64,000 nucleotides of DNA, from assembly GCA_037355855.1 (NCBI GenBank), contig CM074767.1, positions 868,001 to 932,000 of the forward strand. Reading direction: 5' to 3'. Below the pieces are notes generated by a model. It saw only the letters and a list, made by a program, of their open reading frames with translations. It did not search any database and was not told the origin of the DNA. The DNA is from Pseudo-nitzschia pungens (lineage: Eukaryota > Bacillariophyta > Bacillariophyceae > Bacillariales > Bacillariaceae). Shown here piece after piece: positions 52,991 to 64,000 of this stretch (its first letter is position 1; each line of letters starts with the position of its first letter). The position numbers and the translations under genes are program-made.

Positions 52991-55900
52991 TCAAATAATC
53001 ACATCGCCACGACCTTCAACGAATTCGAAACACAAAACGTAGATTGTTTGCTTATTTCCAAACGCTTTCCCCAGCTTTCTCAATGCTGCCGTGGTATCAA
53101 GAAATAATGTTCTGAAACGTACAACCCAAGTACATTTTTTTCTCCTTTCATGCTCCCAGCATTGTATCTGATTTAAGATACGCGCCTTGTAGTAAATTCG
53201 AACTTTTTCCCTGTACGTACACGACATTAGCCAAAATTCTGTTCCTGGCAAGTCCCGACCGCATGAGTTCAGTCGCTCCATCGACCCCCCTCGTCTTTCT
53301 TCGTTAAGACGATGGCATACTGTGCTATTCTTATTTCCAAATCGGATCTCTCGCCTCTGTTTCGCGATGTTGTGAAACTTGGGAGTTACCAAGAAGAGTT
53401 TGCTTCCAGATTCGCCATTTAGTTTGAACATCGCGATGCGCTCTTTCATTTCGTATTCCTTGTAGAATTCTTTATAGACATTGGAATCCTTTGCACTTAT
53501 CGTAGTCATCCTTAAGCAGGTTGACTGCCATCTCCCTCCCCGAAGTTTTTCTGAGACAAAACGTTGAAAATCCTCAATTTTGGACCTCCCCTTTTGGATC
53601 AGCGATTCTGACAAGTAACTGTTGACGACTGCCTGAGACTCGTCCTCCTGATAAAATGCCGCAACGAAAGCGTATTTTTCTCGCCCCTGGATTTCAACCC
53701 TGAAGCATTTACCACCCAAAGCGTTGTTGATACGTATCCCCCGGTCTCCCTCGCTTAGTGCTCCCAAAGAGGACGAAAAGCCGCCGTCCCCATCGGAAGA
53801 TGTACTGAACGAGCTAGCCAATGATGGTGGAGGTGGAGGCGGTGGGGACCGAGGTCTGGATGAAAATTTCTGTGATGAAGATGGCAGAGTGAACTTGTTC
53901 CTTCCGTTTTCGATTGTTGCTTCGTGACTATCATTCATGGTAGGAGCACCATCCGCACTCTCATCGACATAGACCTTTTCACCCTTGTATTTGTCCTCAA
54001 CATTGAAATCATTGGCGATGTCGGATTCAGTAGAAAGTGATGGATCTTTCTGAATCACAGAAAGAGTGCCTTTATTTCGAAGAATACTGCGAAGAGGAGG
54101 TTTCGACGGACTCTGCTTTCGAGACAAACTCTTACCATCCTTTTCGTCAAGTGCTTGAGTCGACACTTTTTCATTGGATACGGTTACTTCGGCTCGTTCT
54201 TTTTCAAGTTTTTCTTTCGCGGTTGCCAGCTGATCTGGAGTCATCTTGACTAAGGCATTGGCCTTGATGTCGCCCACGAGTATATTGAGACATAGCGACA
54301 CATTTCCTTGTTTCTCAATATTGTTTTTCAGACTCGAAGTTTTTTCCCTGTACTTCTCTGAAACTATATGAGTGTTTTCAAAATCACCTTGACATAATTC
54401 AAATAATTCAGCCTCAATCTCCCATGCTCTTAAGGCGCATAAATCTTCAACATTTGGCATTCCATGTGACTCTAACCCCACGGTTGCTGCCGCTCTTAAA
54501 AATACATTTTCCAAATGAAATCTAGACTTGTCGCGAAAACTTGTAGTGGGTTCAAGGCGTTGCAACATAGTTTGCACAATCTCAGCGTCTTCGTCACTGA
54601 CTTCTCTCTGCCTGTACAGTAGAGCTTCTAGGAGTTCAAATCGATTGTCATACAAAGACATGCTATTCGCAAATAGTCGCCTCGAAAATTCTTTGTTCAA
54701 TTCGCATGAACAGTTCTTGTCAAGATGATCTGTTATCGTGCCAAGAACATTCGTATATTCATCGATCGTATCCTTTGACGGTCGAACAACAAGGGAGTTT
54801 TGACCTTGTTCCAAGGCTGTTCGGACTTTGATGCCGTAGCAGTACCATTGAAATAAATTTTCTCTATTCCCAGCTGTATCGCTATCGGGGGACGACGCCA
54901 GAAATGTCTCGAAATCGTTTGTGATCTTTTTCACTCCAACTTCCCACAGTTCTAGTTTTGAAACGTCGGCTCTCAACGCGTTGAACAAAATTGGACACCA
55001 TCGAATGATAATACCGCCCACAGAATGATGGGCGCCGTCCTTCTTCAGTTTGACTATCAAAGTCTTCTTGATAGAATTGGTTGAAACGTAAATGCCATGA
55101 TTAGACAAAGTTCGTGTCATAGTCTTTGTTTGTTTGCAAGAAAATTGTTTCACCTGACCTACACAGTTCCCTCGCATCTTCCGACGGTATTACTAGAATC
55201 TTTTCCTTCGTGTCTGTAAATTTTGCCTGCGAGACAACAGCGTCCTGAAGGTTCTGGATCCACTCAACCGCGGATCTCATCCAGTCGAAGGCTGCTTTTC
55301 CTCTTGTTTCAGCAAAAACATCATTTCCAATCTCAGAGAGTGACTGCACAGAACTTTGCATCATCGCAAACAATGAACTACCAGTCAGTCGGTAAAGGAT
55401 AAATTGACCATTTCGCCCCACCAATGAATCACCCTTGGGAAGAGGAGCGTTGTCTTGGTTGCCTTCAAAATCTTGAGCTAGGAAGTTCTCAAGTTGAATC
55501 TCAAAGTTCCTGGACGTATCCAACATTGTTTTTACTGCTTTATGCCTTGGCATATCGACCTTTGTCAAAATTGGATCTTCTGCAAGCGATTTAATTTCTT
55601 CCATCCGGATTTTCGGATCTTTCTCTGTATCATTAGTATCCGTTTCCATTGAATTCACGTGGTACGACGTCTTTCCCCCCCTACGTTTGTTTCCCCTCTT
55701 CGATATCATGGTACTTCGGCAGACTTCATCTTGCCACTTTTTTGCTGCTGCATACAACTCCCTTACTCTCAATATGCATAGAATGGGAGAACCGGATCCG
55801 GAGATCTCATTTGGGATTCGTTCATGTAGGTTTACCTAATGCGTCCCATGAGATCCTACTTGTTTCTTTCCGATCTTCTTTACTTGACGCTGAAAAGGAG

Positions 55901-58900
55901 GCCTCTCCTTCGTGAAGAACTGGATGCTGCAATGTCCTAACGAGCCAAGTGAAGTATTTGATGTGTTGCTCCAGGGGATTCTCAAACTTCTGGTCAATGG
56001 CCAAACCTCCTTTCCCCGAAGAACGAGCTTTCGTCATCGATAACATTACTTTGAGAGTATTGAAGTGCAGCCTTATGTCTTCGCCTTTCTCCAGCAATGA
56101 TCCGCGTAGTAAATCTTTTGCCTTGGTCAACGCTTCTTTGATTTCTGATTTTGCTCTTCGTGCTTCCTCGATGCTTTGCTCGAGATTCAGCAGTTGCGTA
56201 CTTTTCGTTTCAATCAGGAAACGAGTGTTGGGGATCCTTGATCAAATTAGCATCAACAGAGAGAAATGGATTTTGCGATTGTAGTTTTTGAGCGTGAATC
56301 AATGAAAGGACCCGGTGTGGATGTGTGTCTGACTTTTCTTCGTCCTTGCATTTGGAAACGAAATCGTCAACAGAAAGATGCCAATGATACCAAAACATCA
56401 AAAGCAAAGGAAACCCTTCCCTGTCATCTTTTGACTTCATGCGTGAAAAAAGAGCAGTAACGAGCTGGTTGGAATTCATTTTTTCTGCAGTTGGCGCTTT
56501 TGTTGTCTTCCGTATGTGAAACCGCTGGTCGAGAGATGCCAAAAGTTGGTCTGACTTAGCTTGGAGTTCATTGCTTGACGAATTGTCGTAAGTACAATAG
56601 ATTTCCAGTGCATCGGAGCCGTCGGCAAGAATAGGATACATCTCGCTAGTTATTAAATTTGAGTAGGCCGATGCCATGATGAGCGGATCATCTGATTCTG
56701 GAACATTCTTCAGTGATTCCGCGACGGCCTTCGCAGTGACCTTGATTTTGTGGTACCATGAAAGCAAATCGATGGTTGCATCAACAACAGATCTGTTCGG
56801 GTGCACAATGATGCCTTTTGGCCGATGCTCTCGCTCCCTCTCCATGAATGAGAGAGCATCAGTGAAGGACACACCATCATTCTCAATCAGTGTGGTGTAG
56901 ATATTTTGCGACCACTGGAAGGCTTCAGATTGGATGTTTTTTAGTTTCTCAATGTATCCATGGATCTCGATCTGTAACTTTGGGTATTCTTCGGTCAGAT
57001 CCACTACTCTCTTGATGTCAACCATTGCCGGAAGCTTCGTTGTTACAGTCAATTCGCCCGCATTCGCGTTACCATGAGTTCTGAGACAGCAGATGAGAGA
57101 TTCTGCGCGCTCTTTCCAAGAAGAAGCCAAACGATACAACTGTGTTGTTTCATTAATGGCCTTCTCGCAATGAAAGTATTGGTCACTGGAAAGAAATCTA
57201 TAGACTTCCTCATCGACATCGCTATTTGATTCGAGACCTTTCGTCAAATTTGCTCTGGAACTGGACATTCCTCGCAAAACGCCTTGGAGATTTTTGTATC
57301 CTGTTTCCACATCGGACAAGGGAACGATTGTGTTTTCGTCGGACGAATGAAGTTTGAGAAAAATATTTTGATTCACTCGTCCATACCATTGTACGAGATC
57401 GATTCGGGCAGCAACTTTCTCTTCCAGCGTGAATATTACAGGGTAATTTTTGCAATGTGTTAAGGTCGAACGCAAAAACGCCAAATAGGAATCCCGCTCC
57501 GAACTAATTGAAACATCCACGGTAGCCGATACCTTGAGAAAATCGTTTTCTCGCTGTTCAACATCCTTCATGGAGGTGTTTATTTGTGTTTGCATTTCTA
57601 AAATGGTGTGAATAGAAGCCTCCCGGCGTTGGGCAATTTGAGGTTGGTTCGCAAGCACCGATATATCGTTCGCATCCGGGAGCAAATTGGTCGGTTCTAT
57701 TTGCGACAGCAAGCGCCGAACAAACGCAGACCGTTCTCGAACTGATTGCGCGCGGTCAACGTCCACGAACCATGTCCTCAGTTTAATTGCCTTGGAGAGA
57801 TCTGTTCGAGTTATTATCGACGATTGCTCCTTCGAGCTCAACGGATGAACATTACACAGAGTTGATTCCGGAGAATCCATTCGTTTTGCAATGGCTGTGA
57901 GACCCGACAAAATTTCGTCACGTTCTTTGTGATACGATTGTTCGGAAGAGGATACTACAGTAGTTGCCGATGCAATGCATTTGAGCAGTTCCAAGGCTTT
58001 GCAGTGATTCGTTTGTATGTCACCCAGCTTTGCACTAAGCTTGTGGATGTCGTCGAACAAATCGAAACGAGAGAGGACGCTATTGCTCTTCATGGACGAC
58101 AAACATAATTGAATCTGCCCGTGCGTGAAAACTTCTTCGAACTCGTCCTCACTGTCATTGGACTGTGTTACATCCGAACTGCCAATTGTCTTCCCGCGGT
58201 CTCTGTTTAGTATTAAATGGCTTGCATCGTTCCCCTTTTGACTATTTCCCCCCAAGATACGTCCCGCAAGGCTTTTCCAGGATGTCAATGGATCAACGAC
58301 GAGGTGGGACAACGACCTCAACATGCTCCCCAGCGTGGCTATGTGGCGATACTGTATCGTTTGTGATAAAGCTGTCACAAATTCATCTACAAACACAACG
58401 GAGAGAATATCTGCATCGACGTTTGAAGCGGCAGCGAGAACCCTTGTGGTCCTGTCGTCATTTTCTTCTTCGACCTCAGATCCTTTCCAAACTTTTCTTC
58501 TTCGTTTTGTCCGCCTCTGGCTGGAAGTATTCAACGCTGGTGCTAGTGGCTGCCGACGTTTTCCGGAAGGACCGGAAGAGTTGGTGTCTATCATTGCCGT
58601 ATTGACGATCGTGTCCTTTCCGAATTCAAGATAGTTTGTAATCAATGCCTGGAACGTCAGTTTTCCAATATCCACAACCTTGTCCGTTTGAACTGTATCA
58701 CTGCTAAAGTTGTTCCTAATGTTGTCATTCACCTTCCCATTGCCGTCTTTGTTCGCAACCGTCGAAGAATTGCCAAAATAGTATAAGAGCAATTGCCACG
58801 AATTGCAATACCACGAACAAGCCTGCACCACGTCCTTGCAGCATTGGACAAGGTGGTTAACGTAGCTTTCAGTTGGATTTCGCACCCCGTCCGTATAGAG

Positions 58901-59854
58901 TTCCTTTCCCGAATGGTTCTCGATTTTTGATAGTTTCCGTCGAAGATGGATCTGCGATTCTAAGCGATACCGGAGCATCTGGATCCATCGAAAGTCTGAG
59001 TACGCTGGCAGCAATGCCAGGCTGTCGTTGGTCTCAGTGGTCCACTGGTGGAGATCGCTCGCCGGGTCGACAAGTTTGAATTTTAAGGCCTCCAGGCTCT
59101 CTCGGTCGTCAAGGGTGCTCGTATCCGGTGGAAGATTGTGTTCGTCGTCTGCTTTCGAGCTGTTATTTCCGGTAGTAGCGATCGAAGGGTTGAGCAGGGC
59201 CACAGTCCGCTTTATCCATCCCCGCGCACTTGGTCGAACCTTTCCGGGCACCAGGCAGACATCGTACACCTCTTCTTCGCCCACAAAGCGCACCCGGAAT
59301 TTCCAACCATTCTCCCCAATGGGTGTTACCGAATTGGTGTCGTCGATGATTTCAATAACATGCCCGTCGTACCAATCATCAATGACGCTTCCTTCGTCGT
59401 TGTCGCTCTTGTCCGAATCGACGTTGTTAGAGGAGTCCTTTGCGTCGTTCGGTTCGGAATTGATTCTCTCTCCGTCGTCGGTCTCGCTGTTACGCGAACA
59501 AGAGGGTTGAACATCGCCGTCACCATCAATCTCCATTGGATCTCCTTGTCTGTGGGGGCTTCCAGAGTCTAGACGCATAACCGCATCGTGCTCCTCTCTA
59601 TTGACTCCGGCGTCGCTATCCCCGATTGGAACGATCGTCTCGTTCGGTTGAGCTTCGGCAGTGTCCTGTCCCGACGGTGTTGTTGCTGGTGGCAAAGAAT
59701 CTGGTGTTTCGTCTTCCTCATTTATAAAACCCTCGATACCGTCCTCGTCTTCCTGCCAAAATATTTCCCAATCCCTTCCCACTAAACTCCTAGCCCAGTT
59801 TTGATAGTCGGCTCCCGATAGCGTAGAGGTTGCTTCGGACGCTGTCGATGGCAT
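52991..59854 (-). CDS. Tudor-like, coiled-coil (PLU-1-like), TFIIS-central and SPOC domain protein
   Basis: At least four exons, about 2,100-2,200 aa. Exon 1 is 59854-56334. Intron 56333-56237 (97 bp, AA|GTCAGA, CTAAT branch-like site, phase 2) leads to exon 2, 56236-55836. Intron 55835-55766 (70 bp, TTAG|GTAAAC, phase 1) leads to exon 3 from 55765. The next junction near 55190-55060 is unresolved. The last exon ends at 52991. Residues about 160-221 are Tudor/chromo-like (DWYDGHVIEI ... KFRVRFVGEEEVYDV). Long helices with recurrent Trp resemble the PLU-1 region of KDM5 proteins. 54433-54172 is a TFIIS central domain (RAWEIEAELFELCQ ... KYREKTSSLKNNI ... LNILVGDIKANALVKMTP). A Pro8 run follows, then a SPOC domain at 53716-53363. 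This architecture matches Bye1/PHF3/DIDO-type factors that bind RNA polymerase II. I see no PHD finger. Confidence 0.7.
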
Positions 59855-61387
59855 GGTTCCTGGCTCCGCAATGGCAACGTTTCTTCAATGAATTACCAAC
59901 GTATTCACCGATTAACCCAACCTTTGTATTATAACGGAGTCCTCTTTCACAACTCGAATCGAACAAAAGCGGGATGCCCCAACCGACGTCTGTTTTTCTA
60001 TTACGTTACGTAGCCGTATTGTGTCATCAGTGGGCTTGTTAGGTACGATACGTTTCGGTGTCAATGCCCCGTCTCTTCGATGTTCGTCTGGATGGTTCGA
60101 GGCTCTGATTTTGTGATTCGATATTCACTCAATCAATCTCGTGGTCGACCTCTCTTCTAGTATTCGTCGGATAATAATAATTATTGTGTCGTACGAATGG
60201 AAAGTTACTTCACAAAACAGTCAAAACTTTACCGGCACGTGTACGTGTAGTAAACCAATGGCACAATGGCCGCTCCTCCGAGGAAACTCGATGAAAAAAA
60301 GCGAACGATTGGAGGTTAACTTACGACAGGCTGAGAGAAAACGCTTATTAAAATGTGCGCACTCTTCTTAGTAAAAGTTTGGTAAGACTTACGTACGTTC
60401 GTAAACGTACCAAGTCAAAAAGAAGACACTTTTTTCCATTTTTGAGAACGCGTCGACATGAACCATTGAGACGACAAGCACGAGTCAAAAAATAAGTACC
60501 AGTAAGGTTATTCAATATTTGTACCCAGTACAAGGTAATAATTAAGGTTACTGGTGATCGTACTCTAAGGTTACCGGTAATGTCTACGGTGATAATTAAA
60601 TCCACAGTAATCCTAATTAAGTCTTACCCGTAACTTACCGGTACTTCGACGTAGCTCCTCTCATTTTTTGGGAGGAATAACCCATGAAAAAAAGGTGGGA
60701 ACAGTTTTGGACATTGTGTATTGAAACAGTAAATGATAAGGAAGAAAACAATCTACAGTAACAAACAAACAATCAATCAGGCCAAGTGTGATGAAGCAGC
60801 ACCAAGATCGGTTTCCTCTACACCATAACTACTAGTAGCAATACTAGCGGTGTGAACGGCATGATTCAAAGCACAATTCGCGGAGAGGAAGAAGAAAATC
60901 CAAGTCCTTATACCGTAGCAGTAGCTTCAACAAGCAATGGCATTTGTAAAATGATTTTCTCTCATATTTGATTTTGCAGATTCAGATGCAAATGAAATGC
61001 ACATTTGTGGAGAACAATTCCCTAGTACAAATGAAGGTGGTAGTAGAAACTAATTTTCCTGCGTGTCAATGTTCACAACATACTACTATAACTTCCTAAT
61101 TTGTGAGGATGATCTTCTTCTTATTGAGAGGGACCAGAACTCAGAGCGAAGAGCACCGAAAATAGCAACAATGCGTCCCGATCTTTCCAGTGAGGAAGGA
61201 AAAACAGAACTGAAAACACATATTTTCTTTCATGCAATCATAAAACGCATTGTGCTCAGAGATGGCCTGGCCAAATTTGTTTGTCTGCACCAACATACAA
61301 CGCAACAAAGAGTCGTGATGGAGTTGTGCTGAAGCACCAAACCAACACGAGAGGATGTCAAAGAAACAGAGGTCTCCTGGTGACCTT
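59855..61387. other. Intergenic
   Basis: About 1.5 kb, upstream of the SPOC gene and downstream of the solute-binding protein gene. It contains dense TTACCGGTA/GGTTACTGG motifs at 60490-60650. No supported gene. Confidence 0.55.
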
Positions 61388-63524
61388 CTAGGCCTGCTCT
61401 GCGTTATTGTTTTTGCGCAGAAGATCCAATTCGGCTTGGACTTCTTTCCGCTTGTTGGTGGCGCTCACAGCTACACCCACAGCAACCACGAAGAGAGCTC
61501 CCAAACCGACCCCAACCCCGATGGCCAGAGAAGAGGACGAACCTTGGTCGCAGTACAAGAGGGAGGCTTTCTCGGAATCAAAATCCCAGCGGGGTGTGAG
61601 TACAACCTCACAGTTTGGAGCATCGAGCGGGAACACATTGTCCACAACCTTCTGGAGGCCTGCCAATTCGTTTTCGACGATCGACGCCTTGTCGATGGCG
61701 TGAATGACGGTCTTACGTACGTTGATGTCGTCCAGTGGAGGCTTTCCGGAATTGAGAAGCAAGATGACGTTCTGGATGTCCTTGGAATGGAAGACTTGGA
61801 TCTTACCTTGGTATTCATCGTCGTCCTGAATGGCAGCAATGTCTTTGTCGGGAAGGACACCGGCTCCCCAAACGACATCCAGGCTTTCGTCGAGGAGGGC
61901 TGCTTTTGCGTCCTCGGAGCTGTCGTATCGGACAATTTTCAGTGTTTCAACGGCCGGGACGATGCCCCAGTAATCGCTGTTTGCGGTAAAGACAACCTCG
62001 GCGTCGACCTCTTCGTCACCGATGGTTTCGGTCTTACGGGAGGTGAATGCATATGGTCCCGTGCCAGAGATTTGCGTGATTCCGGCACAGGAAACGTCTT
62101 TTGGTTCCGATCCCTTGTGACAGGAGTTGTGTGTGATTGGGTCGGTGGTGTTGCCGTTCACAAATGCGGCGGGAGACAACATACGAAGAGGACGAATGTA
62201 GGAGAGCTCCTGAAGGAATGGGGTGTACTTTGTATGTGTGGTAACAATGAATGTGTAATCACCATAGCACTGCCACTTATTGATGTAAAGGGGAACACCG
62301 TACCAGCCGTGCCAATCGGGTGTTGCCAACTCTCCGGCAAAAACGTGATCAAAGTTAAGCTTGGCAGCCGCACAATTCCACTCGGTTCCGTCGTGAAACT
62401 TGACACCTTCTCGAAGCGTGAAGACGTATTGCTCACCGGGTTCGTACTCGTTGTCTGTGATGGTCCAGGACGTGGCGAGAGCGGGCAGGACCTGCCCACC
62501 TTCCCCATAGGCCACCAGTCCTTCGTACACCCAGTTGTTGGCGAAAAATTCGTTGGGGCGATACTTTTGAAGAAATTAGCGTTCGAACACGCGAGCGGAA
62601 ACGGGGAGTCGTCAAATGTAAGAACACGTTCGAGGCCAGAACAAGAACGAAGAAACATCAAAGCATGGTCAGTCTGTGCAGAGTAAGGTGTCTTACCGTG
62701 TGTGGGTCAAGACGACCAACCGATTGGAATAGCCCCGTTTGCGCTCCCGGGGCAATGGTTACGGTAGAAGATCCGGTGATTGGCACCAATTTGTGGACAG
62801 GGTAGTCAAACTGCTGGTGTCCGGCCTGGAATCCAGTAAGACGGGAATTCATGAGAGTTGGGATGCGTTTTCCCCAGAGAGGAAGCATTACGGCCTGGGA
62901 ATGGTAGTAATTGTGGATTTTTTCCCATTTGGCGGCTCGAGCTTTACGATCCTCCTCTTGCGTAACGTCTTGGATCATCTCGAAGAGTTCTTTTCTGGAT
63001 GCCGGTTCCGCAAAATTAGTAAAGGCTTGCATATGTCCTTCTCCACCACTTCCATTGATCCATCCGAGTGCGTACGAGTGCGGGTCGTAGGGAGCTCCCC
63101 ACGTCTCGGTGAAACTCAAATGGAAGTCCCCATCCTTCTGGGCCTCGTTCCACTTTTCCTTGCTCAACAATTTCGTCTCCACCTTGATGCCAAACTTTGC
63201 GAGGTGCTTGGCAATGTCATCTTCCACGGCCAGGCCGGTCGCATCGTTTTCTACAACGGTGAAGACCAACGGCTTCACGTCTTCGTGTTTACAGGTAGTT
63301 TCCTCTTCTAGCTTGCGACGAGTACTGCTACTCGAAATCTGTTTACCGACGAAAAGATGTTGATATAGAGTTAGCTATAAGACTAGGTATTCAAAATAGA
63401 TTCAAAAGTGAACATACAAATGCAACAAGAAATCTGCAAAAGAACTCACAGAAGAGAGCTGCGAACTGGATACCAGCTCAGCAAAGCCGAGGGCAATCAC
63501 CAATGAGTTGATAGAAAAATACAT
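61388..63524 (-). CDS. Circularly permuted NikA/DppA-like solute-binding protein, membrane anchored
   Basis: Three exons: 63524-63450, 63338-62697 and 62563-61388, with GTGAGT and GTAAGA donors, both introns phase 0, giving 630 aa. Residues 1-25 are a signal peptide (MYFSINSLVIALGFAELVSS). Residues 46-225 match the C-terminal half of family 5 solute-binding proteins (AVEDDIAKHLAKFGIKVET, TWGAPYDPH, YYHSQAVMLPLWG). Residues 230-580 match the N-terminal half (RLDPHTYRPNEFFANNWVYE, TLREGVKFHDG, GTGPYAF, NSDYWG, LLLNSGKPPLDDINVRKTV). Trp105, Tyr109, His127, Trp326 and Arg363 align with nickel-chelate site residues of E. coli NikA as I recall them. Residues 585-605 are a transmembrane helix followed by a basic coiled tail. 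A surface or endomembrane receptor for a metal chelate or peptide is inferred. Confidence 0.75.
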
Positions 63525-64000
63525 CTTTGTGGTGTACCCGTAGAACAAATCAACGTTGTGATCGATGTTGATGTGCTCGTTCCAGCAATTTTATGCCACA
63601 GATCTTTTTTATTGGTGACAACGGTGTTGCCAAAGATTTTCTTTTCTGACAGCGGTGTTGAGAGCGAAGATACTTGTACCGCCTTGCCACTTGCTGCGTC
63701 CGCTGCACTTCTTATGGTTCTCATCGAGAGACAATGGATCATGCCACCATTCCATTAGGCCATGAGACGTCGGCCTTTTGATAAGGCCAGCTCTTCGAAC
63801 TGTCGTACAATAAGAATAATCTTACTACATCATGGTACATTGAACGTAAGTTACTCGAAGAACGATTTCTTTTTTTCTTTCTTCCAATAAACACGCGCAC
63901 CTTGCTATGATCGAGGAAACAGGCATAAAAACTATTTTTCCAAGAAACAAAAACTAAGATTAGTGTCTTAATACCTCTCATTTATTAATGCCCTTATCGA
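63525..64000. other. Upstream flank of the solute-binding protein gene
   Basis: No supported gene to the window edge. Promoter sequence for the minus-strand gene presumably lies here, but I see no definite element. Confidence 0.5.

Noticed and set aside
61355..62686. 443-codon plus-strand frame opposite the solute-binding protein
   Set aside because: It is antisense to exon 3, which carries the family motifs, a transmembrane helix and consistent splice phases.

Overview
The window is nuclear DNA from a diatom, most likely a pennate one. Four things point there: short GT-AG introns (about 70-270 bp); a plastid presequence with a Phe directly after the signal-peptide cleavage site; proteins built from diatom-expanded domains (a CRAL-TRIO-like module with a C-terminal DUF6824-type domain, HSF-like and helicase-associated domains); and a CoDi-like Ty1/copia retrotransposon. 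Intergenic DNA is AT-rich and full of GTAAGGTTACC/TACCGTA and (TAG/CTA)n motifs. Genes are GC-richer, and several carry long Gln/Asn runs. A gap of 500 Ns lies at 46858-47357.

Layout. 1-3.4 kb: 3' part of a PAP2 lipid phosphatase, then a convergent three-exon CRAL-TRIO-like/DUF6824 gene. 3.4-7.4 kb: gene-free, with a MITE-like element and a perfect 23-bp hairpin. 7.4-12.5 kb: one very large regulator with Tudor-like, HA and HSF-like domains and a duplicated C-terminal motif. 13-22.5 kb: minus-strand genes for a plastid YceD/DUF177 protein, a tandem-duplicated GT-A-like type II membrane protein, and a protein resembling class II (edema factor/CyaA/ExoY type) adenylyl cyclase domains. 24.1-29.9 kb: a block of an LTR relic, minisatellites and a 181-bp satellite, bracketed by an 18-bp inverted repeat. 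30.8-34.4 kb: a diatom low-complexity protein and a P-loop nucleoside-kinase-like gene. 35.9-45.4 kb: one LTR retrotransposon with near-identical LTRs and a perfect 5-bp target duplication, whose internal coding blocks are out of order. 47.6-50.3 kb: a MYND finger gene converging on a JTB-like gene. 52-60 kb: a small membrane protein and a multi-exon Tudor-like/coiled-coil/TFIIS-central/SPOC protein. 61.4-63.5 kb: a three-exon, signal-peptide-bearing, membrane-anchored, NikA-like solute-binding protein whose two halves are in swapped order.

The strongest candidates for something undescribed are the circularly permuted membrane-anchored solute-binding protein (61388-63524), the class II adenylyl-cyclase-like protein (19993-22485), and the scrambled copia element with its LTR-relic/satellite neighbourhood. 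Gene models were assembled by hand from splice motifs and reading phase. No database or transcript evidence was available, so family calls rest on motif recognition.
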